Assembly: GCF_905233635.1 (NCBI RefSeq)
Contig: NZ_CAJODG010000083.1
Location: 1 to 8,772, forward strand
Reading direction: 5' to 3'
Length of the DNA: 8,772 nucleotides
Source of the DNA: Selenomonas sp. AE3005
Lineage (GTDB): Bacteria; Bacillota; Negativicutes; Selenomonadales; Selenomonadaceae
Positions within the stretch are counted from its first letter, which is position 1, and every line of letters starts with the position of its first letter. This document shows positions 4,217-8,772 of this stretch, one piece after another. The position numbers and the translations under genes were made by a program. The notes beneath the pieces are model-generated. The model had not been told where the DNA came from, made no database searches, and saw only the letters and a list, made by a program, of their open reading frames with translations.

Positions 4217-4247
4217 GAAAATAAAATTATACTTGGGGGCGATGGTA

Positions 4248-5231
4248 ATGCGCAATGTGTATGGCCTGCTGGCATTGTTAGCCGGTGTCGGCGGCATTTA
4301 TCTTATAATACATGACTATGATGCGGTGGGTCTGTTGTTGCTCGCAGTGATGGGGATATGCATTTATCGGGGACAGCTGCCACAGGCGGAAATCCGTAAG
4401 CTGGACATTGGGCAACTGGCCGCTGAACAGGCTGATAAAGCTCTGGCTGACTGGGAAAAGGCCAGGGCTGATTATGAACGTGTGGAGGCGGCACGGCACA
4501 AAATCCGGGACAGCCAGATGAGCCAGCAGCTCGGTCTTATGCAGCAGGAGGCTGCCAGACTTTTAGACTATGTGGAGAAACATCCGGAGCGGATTGCGTC
4601 AGCCGGACGCTTTATTCATTATTATCAGGACCGGGCGGCCAGCCTCAGTGAACAGTACGGTGAGCTCGAGGAAACCAAGCTGGAAACGGACCAGGTGCGT
4701 CAGGTAAAAGCCCGGCTGAAGGAAACGCTGTTCAGTTTTGACGAGGCCTATGGAGCGGAGTTTACCAAAATAATCAACAATCAGCTGCTGGATATGGATG
4801 CGGAACTTACGGTAATGCAGCAGTCTTTTGAGGCCGAGGGCATCAGCAACGGTCAGGCAAATGGCAGTGCGGAGGCAGCCGGGATAAATGCTGCGCAGAC
4901 GCCGGCGTCCACGGGTATTGGGCGGAAAAAGCGTCCGCGTGTTTCTGCTGTCAGCAGAGTGAACGGGCAGGAAAAAAAGCGCCGCAAGGAGAAAATACAT
5001 ACACCGGATAATCTGCGGTCAGCGGTGCTGGTGCAAAAAGCGATTATGAGCGGTCTGGCTATTTGTCTGGGGACTTTTGGTGCGCATAAGTTTTATCAGG
5101 GCAAAAGCAAATGGGGTATTGCCTATATTGTTTTGTGTTGGACCATGATACCGACGCTGATATCCATTGTTGAGGGTATCCGCTATTTCTTCATGCCGGT
5201 GGATGATTTTTACGAGCAGTATTATCGCTAA
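4248..5231 (+). CDS. xpaC: XpaC-family protein with C-terminal TM2 domain
   Basis: The 327-residue product starts at 4248, with GGGGG (4235-4239) 8 bases upstream; the frame stays open upstream only through non-coding sequence. Residues 4-21 and 26-41 are two membrane segments. A coiled-coil-like region (about 55-105) and the XpaC core follow (HPERIASAGRFIHYYQDR at 112-129, and FDEAYGAEFTKIINNQLLDMDAELTVMQQ-type helix at 164-192). A low-complexity, Lys/Arg-rich linker spans 200-250. The C-terminus (about 260-327) is a TM2 domain with the GTFGAHKFYQGK motif (275-286) and two more membrane helices. The family was annotated as hydrolysing 5-bromo-4-chloroindolyl phosphate, but no catalytic site is evident. 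It is typically paired with TelA, as here: the telA ribosome-binding site begins three bases after this stop. The XpaC-TM2 fusion is the notable feature. Confidence 0.82.
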   Translation: MRNVYGLLALLAGVGGIYLIIHDYDAVGLLLLAVMGICIYRGQLPQAEIRKLDIGQLAAEQADKALADWEKARADYERVEAARHKIRDSQMSQQLGLMQQEAARLLDYVEKHPERIASAGRFIHYYQDRAASLSEQYGELEETKLETDQVRQVKARLKETLFSFDEAYGAEFTKIINNQLLDMDAELTVMQQSFEAEGISNGQANGSAEAAGINAAQTPASTGIGRKKRPRVSAVSRVNGQEKKRRKEKIHTPDNLRSAVLVQKAIMSGLAICLGTFGAHKFYQGKSKWGIAYIVLCWTMIPTLISIVEGIRYFFMPVDDFYEQYYR

Positions 5232-5246
5232 ATGGGAGGGCTGAAA

Positions 5247-6407
5247 ATGGAAGTAAAGCTGGAAGATTTGATGAAAGCAAAGCAGGGGCTGGCAACAGCT
5301 GATGTTACACCTGATAATCTGCCGTCGGCGGAAGTTATGACGGCACAGGTGGAAAAAGTGGTAAGTGACCTGACTCCGGAGGAGCGGAGCAAGGTGGATA
5401 AAATAAAAGATGAACTGGATTTGACAGATTCCACGGCGATTTTGCGCTTTGGGGCACCGGCCCAGCAGAAAATCGCGGAGTTTTCCGACAGCGTTTTATC
5501 GCAGGTACGCACGAAAGACAGCGGCCCTGTAGGCGAACTGTTGTCCAGTCTGGTGACGCAGGTACGGGAGTTTGAGCCGGAAGGGAACAGTAGTTTTCTG
5601 AAGAAAATCCCCCTGGTGGGCAGTCTGGTGAAAAAAGGCGAGGACATTAAGCAGGGGTATGAAAAGCTGTCCACACAGGTGGAACGGATTCAGGGAAATC
5701 TAGAGCAGGCCAAACTGAAAATGATGAAGGACGTGGCTCTGTTTGATAAACTCTATGCGGAAAATCTCAGCTATTTCAAGCAGCTGCAGCTGTATATTCA
5801 GGCCGGCGAAGAAAAACTGACGGAAATGCGCGAAGTTACTTTGCCCAAGCTGCGCCAGCAGGCGGCTGATTCAGGTGACCCGATGGCGGTACAGGTGGTG
5901 GCTGATTTTGAGGCTAGTGTCAACCGCTTTGAAAAGAAGGTTCATGACTTAAAGATAAGCAAAACCATCGCTATCCAGTCGGCACCGCAGATACGGCTGA
6001 TTCAGAACAATGACAAGGCCCTTATAGACCGGGTACAGACGGCTATTTACAGCACAATTCCCCTGTGGAAAAATCAGCTGGTTATCGCACTGGGGCTGCA
6101 GGCACAGCAGGATGTTCTGCGTATGCAGCAGGCGGTCAGCAATACCACCAATGAACTGCTGCGCCGCAATGCAGAGATGCTGCAGCAGAACAGCATTGAA
6201 ACAGCTGAGGAAAACGAGCGCAGTATTGTGGATATTGAAACCGTGCGTGAGGTCAATGAACGGCTGATTAACACCATTGAAGAAACGATAAAAATACAGC
6301 AGAATGGCCGGGCTAAACGGCAGGCCGCTGAGGCTGAGCTTGTACAGATTGAGGGCAAGCTGCGGGACACCCTGCTGAAAAACAGCGGCAGACAGGAGAC
6401 TAATTGA
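5247..6407 (+). CDS. telA: TelA/YaaN-family toxic-anion resistance protein
   Basis: The gene encodes 386 residues, close to the family's usual size, with no signal peptide or membrane segment; it is predicted to be soluble and mostly helical. The family signature FLKKIPLVGSLVKK lies at 117-130, followed by long amphipathic helices (GYEKLSTQVERIQGNLEQAK and onward) and the conserved IRLIQNNDKALIDRVQ and IPLWKNQLVIALGL blocks. TelA proteins are linked to tolerance of tellurite and, in Listeria, of envelope-targeting antibiotics such as nisin; the mechanism is unknown. Start 5247 is preferred because GGAGGG (5235-5240) lies 6 bases before it. The ATG at 5232 overlaps that site. The stop overlaps the start of the next gene by one base (TGATG), so telA and the penicillin-binding protein are translationally coupled. 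Confidence 0.9.
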   Translation: MEVKLEDLMKAKQGLATADVTPDNLPSAEVMTAQVEKVVSDLTPEERSKVDKIKDELDLTDSTAILRFGAPAQQKIAEFSDSVLSQVRTKDSGPVGELLSSLVTQVREFEPEGNSSFLKKIPLVGSLVKKGEDIKQGYEKLSTQVERIQGNLEQAKLKMMKDVALFDKLYAENLSYFKQLQLYIQAGEEKLTEMREVTLPKLRQQAADSGDPMAVQVVADFEASVNRFEKKVHDLKISKTIAIQSAPQIRLIQNNDKALIDRVQTAIYSTIPLWKNQLVIALGLQAQQDVLRMQQAVSNTTNELLRRNAEMLQQNSIETAEENERSIVDIETVREVNERLINTIEETIKIQQNGRAKRQAAEAELVQIEGKLRDTLLKNSGRQETN

Positions 6408-8386
6408 TGAAACTGGAGCAGCATAATGTTCAGCAGCGCGTGGCTTTTTTGGCGGCAATCATGCTGGGCTGTGTAATTCTTTTGATATTCCGCTACGGCT
6501 GGCTGCAACTGGTGCAGGGGAATTCCCTGGGCGAACGCATGAAGGCTCAGGTCGGGCAGGACTATGCGATTCAGAGTCCGCGTGGGGCTATTTTAGACCG
6601 TAATGGCCGTGAACTGGCGGTCAGTACCATGACCAAATCCCTGTACATTGACCCGTCACATGTGGAAAATCCACAGGAAGTAGCTGCCAACCTTGCGCCA
6701 CTTATCGGCAAGTCCGAACAGGAGATTCTGGACGATATTGCTGTGGGCGGCGGCTTTGTCTGGGTAAAACGGCGTATGGAACAGGCGGAGTATGAGGCGG
6801 TTCGTCAGTTAATTCGTGAGAAAAACTATATATCATGTCTTAATTTCCGGGATGAGGCTAAGCGGTACTATCCCAATGATGTACTGGCAGCCAATGTTAT
6901 TGGCTTTGTGGGTACGGACGACAAAGGCCTGGACGGCGTGGAGCAGGCTTTGGACAAAATGCTGAAGGGCGAGGTCAAGGAAACCTATCTGACAACGGAC
7001 CGTCAGGACCGGCCAATACTTGATTCTATCTTTTCCAGCCGGCGGCGCTATGCCGGCGATGCCTGCAAAACCATCGAACTGACAATTGACAGTTCGATAC
7101 AGTTTATTGTGGAGCAGGAACTTGACCGGGCTATTGCTGAAAACAACCCGAAGGCGGTTACCTGTGTAGTAATGGACCCCAAGACGGGGGAAGTGCTGGC
7201 GATGGCGTCGCGGCCGTCTTATAACCCCAACCGTTTCTGGGATTACAACCCGGAAATCTGGAAGAACCGGGCGGTGTCCTTTATTTATGAACCGGGTTCG
7301 ACATTCAAATCCGTAGTAGCCGGCGCGGCGCTGCAGGAAAAAGTGGTTACGCCGAATCAGGTCTTTGTGGACCCTGGGTATGTAATGGTGTCCGGGCGGC
7401 GTATTCAAAACTGGAATGGTGAAAGTTTTGGTACGGTTACCTTTACCGACGTGGTAAAACAGTCGCTGAATACCGGTTTTGCCCAGGTCGGCCTGCGTTT
7501 AGGCGCAGACCGTCTGATGAGCTATGCCAAAAACTTTGGTTTCGGTGAGCCCACGGGGATTGACCTGCCGGGTGAGGAAAGCGGTATCTTGTTCAATCCA
7601 GAGGATATGCGTGAGTCCGATATGGCTACCTCGGCTATCGGGCAAAGTATCGCTGTGACGCCGTTGCAGCTGGTGACAGCTATGTCAGCTATTGCCAACG
7701 ATGGTGTACTGCTGAAACCGCATATTGTAAAGTCTATTCGTAATGCCGATGGCAGTATGTATGAGGAACGCGGCAAGAAAGAAGTGCGCCGGGTAATAGA
7801 TTCTGCTACGGATAAAACGCTGATAGGGCTTTTGGAGCAGGTTGTAGCCAGCGGCGGCGGCGCTAAAGCCGCTGTGCGTGGTTATCGTATTGCTGGTAAG
7901 ACCGGTACGGCACAAAAAATCCGTGAGGACGGCAGCGGCTATATGGACGGCCGTTATATAGCGTCCTTCTGTGGTTTTGCGCCGGTAGAAGACCCCAAAC
8001 TTACAGTGCTGGTGATGATTGACGACCCGGGCACGGGTAACTTTTATGGCGGTCAGATTGCCGCACCGGTGGCCGGACGGATATTTGCCCAGCTGATGCG
8101 TTATATGCATATAGAACCGTCAAGTGACCCCTTTGCAGGCATGGAGACTGAGGAGAAAAAGCCACAGCATAAGCCGGCCAGACTTTATACAGGGGAAATC
8201 CCTGACGGGAAAATTCTGGTGCCGGACTTCAGCGGCAAGAGCTTGCGCGAGGCTGCCGGCCTGGCTGCGGACAGAGGCCTGTCCTTCCAAAGTGAAGGTT
8301 CTGGCTATGCCGTGGGACAGAGTATAGAAATGAATACCCTGGTAGATAAAGGGACGAGTATAACCGTCTATTTCAAGCCCAGTTAG
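6407..8386 (+). CDS. Class B penicillin-binding protein (FtsI/SpoVD-like transpeptidase) with one PASTA domain
   Basis: The 659-residue protein begins with a short cytoplasmic tail and one membrane anchor (about residues 12-30). A pedestal/dimerisation domain follows (SPRGAILDRNGRELA at 57-71), then the transpeptidase domain. All three catalytic motifs are intact: S298-x-x-K301 (EPGSTFK), S353-L-N355 and K498-T-G-T501. A linker and one PASTA domain (about 602-657, LVPDFSGKSLREAAGLAADRG onward) close it. Such enzymes cross-link peptidoglycan outside the membrane during division or spore cortex synthesis. ATG 6407 is chosen, 8 bases after AGGAG (6394-6398); a TTG at 6404 is possible. The gene stands outside a division/cell-wall cluster and is fused into the xpaC-telA transcript by a one-base overlap, with a terminator right after it. 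Which septal or sporulation paralogue it is cannot be told, so no symbol is given. Confidence 0.95.
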   Translation: MKLEQHNVQQRVAFLAAIMLGCVILLIFRYGWLQLVQGNSLGERMKAQVGQDYAIQSPRGAILDRNGRELAVSTMTKSLYIDPSHVENPQEVAANLAPLIGKSEQEILDDIAVGGGFVWVKRRMEQAEYEAVRQLIREKNYISCLNFRDEAKRYYPNDVLAANVIGFVGTDDKGLDGVEQALDKMLKGEVKETYLTTDRQDRPILDSIFSSRRRYAGDACKTIELTIDSSIQFIVEQELDRAIAENNPKAVTCVVMDPKTGEVLAMASRPSYNPNRFWDYNPEIWKNRAVSFIYEPGSTFKSVVAGAALQEKVVTPNQVFVDPGYVMVSGRRIQNWNGESFGTVTFTDVVKQSLNTGFAQVGLRLGADRLMSYAKNFGFGEPTGIDLPGEESGILFNPEDMRESDMATSAIGQSIAVTPLQLVTAMSAIANDGVLLKPHIVKSIRNADGSMYEERGKKEVRRVIDSATDKTLIGLLEQVVASGGGAKAAVRGYRIAGKTGTAQKIREDGSGYMDGRYIASFCGFAPVEDPKLTVLVMIDDPGTGNFYGGQIAAPVAGRIFAQLMRYMHIEPSSDPFAGMETEEKKPQHKPARLYTGEIPDGKILVPDFSGKSLREAAGLAADRGLSFQSEGSGYAVGQSIEMNTLVDKGTSITVYFKPS

Positions 8387-8390
8387 GCGA

Positions 8391-8436
8391 AAAACAGTCA
8401 GTACTTTTGCGTACTGGCTGTTTTTTATTTATTTTT
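8391..8436 (+). terminator. Rho-independent terminator of the xpaC-telA-PBP operon
   Basis: AAAACAGTCAGTAC (8391-8404) pairs with GTACTGGCTGTTTT (8411-8424), 14 bp with one G-U, loop TTTTGC. It is followed by a long T-rich run to 8436. It begins four bases after the stop codon. The T/A-rich tail runs into the upstream element of the first rRNA promoter. Confidence 0.95.
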
Positions 8437-8447
8437 TAAAAAAGGTG

Positions 8448-8479
8448 TTGACATATGCGCAAGACTCGTGTAATATAAT
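8448..8479 (+). promoter_or_regulatory. rRNA operon promoter P1
   Basis: A perfect -35 TTGACA at 8448-8453 is followed by TAATAT at 8471-8476 (17-base spacer), overlapping TATAAT at 8474-8479 (20-base spacer). The 17-base choice is preferred. Upstream, 8425-8445 is almost pure A/T, part of it the preceding terminator's T run, and can serve as an UP element. The AGTCGCT at 8483-8489 around the start site recurs after P2. Confidence 0.85.
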
Positions 8480-8484
8480 ACAAG

Positions 8485-8772
8485 TCGCTGACAGATACGG
8501 ACGCGAAACGGTGTAGCAAGCCTTGACTGGCAAGGCACTGAGAAGGTTCGAAAAAACTTGAAAAAAGAAATTAAAAAAAGTTCTTGACAAGCTAAGCTGA
8601 ATGCGATAAGATAAATGAGTCGCTTGAAACGACAGGCGATAAACAGATTGTTCTTTGAAAACTAAACAATGCGAATAATCATGCAACATGATTAAAGCCA
8701 GATGTTTGAGAAACTTTTAGTTTCTTATTAAAACATCGATTGGTATGAACAACATAGCAATCGGCAATTTCT
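8485..8772 (+). other. 5' leader of an rRNA operon (16S gene starts beyond the window)
   Basis: The sequence ATTGTTCTTTGAAAACT (8647-8663), followed by AAACAAT, is the hallmark leader block found before 16S rRNA genes in Firmicutes, including the boxA-like antitermination region. It can fold as ATTGTT/AACAAT (8647-8652/8665-8670). Other leader hairpins are GCCTTG/CAAGGC (8520-8525/8531-8536, transcribed only from P1), AGAAACT/AGTTTCT (8709-8715/8719-8725) and CGATTG/CAATCG (8737-8742/8758-8763). No 16S 5' end (AGAGTTTGATC-type) is present, so the mature rRNA is just downstream. Confidence 0.85.
8551..8612 (+). promoter_or_regulatory. rRNA operon promoter P2 with phased A-tracts
   Basis: A perfect -35 TTGACA (8584-8589) and TAAGAT (8607-8612) are 17 bases apart. 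Three A-tracts upstream (8551-8556, 8561-8566, 8573-8579) are spaced about one helical turn, which predicts bent DNA and an UP element. The AGTCGCT motif (8618-8624) lies at the expected start site, as at P1. Confidence 0.85.

Noticed and set aside
4050..4247. Upstream extension of the xpaC frame beginning inside attR (GTG at 4050) or ATG at 4215/4242.
   Set aside because: The extension crosses a terminator and hairpins, has no family similarity, and the -10 box overlaps 4215. Only 4248 has a well-spaced Shine-Dalgarno.
5949..6508. Two overlapping minus-strand frames of 144-169 codons opposite telA and the PBP start.
   Set aside because: These are shadow frames of well-supported genes, with no family features.
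6833..7408. Long minus-strand frame (191 codons) opposite the penicillin-binding protein gene.
   Set aside because: It lies wholly antisense to a clear family member with intact motifs, with no ribosome-binding site and no recognisable protein.
8523..8551. TTGACT between the two rRNA promoters as a third promoter.
   Set aside because: No -10-like hexamer occurs 16-18 bases downstream; the bases form part of a GCCTTG/CAAGGC hairpin instead.

Overview
The window looks like chromosome from a low-to-mid GC Firmicute, most likely a Negativicutes member near Selenomonas. This rests on remembered protein similarity and gene order, not on a search. It holds housekeeping genes, almost all on the + strand, interrupted by one small decayed integrated element, and it ends in the promoter and leader region of an rRNA operon.

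Layout. 1-280: 3' end of pyruvate kinase (pyk), closed by a strong terminator. 402-2848: a promoter and a tight cluster of a WalJ/YycJ-type metallo-beta-lactamase-fold protein, a DegP/HtrA protease that appears to be a lipoprotein, and the 23S rRNA methyltransferase RlmH. This is the walJ-htrA-rlmH order known from Bacilli, but without walRK next to it. 2819-4072: a 1,224-bp insertion bounded by a perfect 30-bp direct repeat. The repeat is exactly the last ten codons of rlmH (attL 2819-2848, attR 4043-4072). 4076-8386: the displaced ancestral rlmH terminator, a hairpin-rich spacer, then an operon of xpaC (with a C-terminal TM2 domain), telA/yaaN and a class B penicillin-binding protein with one PASTA domain. 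8391-8772: terminator, two tandem rRNA promoters and the start of the pre-16S leader. The 16S gene itself lies beyond the window.

The most interesting part is the inserted element. It carries a miniature integrase reading frame (minus strand, 2921-3370) that keeps the arm-binding domain but has lost the catalytic core. Tandem 11-bp repeats at both ends look like integrase arm sites. Between them is a locus that is not obvious from long reading frames: a 31-residue membrane peptide on the minus strand (3707-3802) with the spacing of conserved residues seen in the Fst type I toxin, and a convergent small RNA on the + strand (about 3578-3668). The RNA shares a terminator hairpin with the toxin mRNA and carries two blocks complementary to the toxin's ribosome-binding/start region and early codons. 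Every substitution within the two aligned blocks keeps pairing through G-U wobble. This is the layout of the Enterococcus par (fst/RNAII) addiction module. Here it sits on an rlmH-integrated remnant whose integrase is probably dead, so the toxin pair may be what keeps the remnant in place.

Working together: WalJ, HtrA, the TelA/XpaC pair and the PASTA-domain transpeptidase all point to envelope maintenance. RlmH and the rRNA promoters belong to translation.
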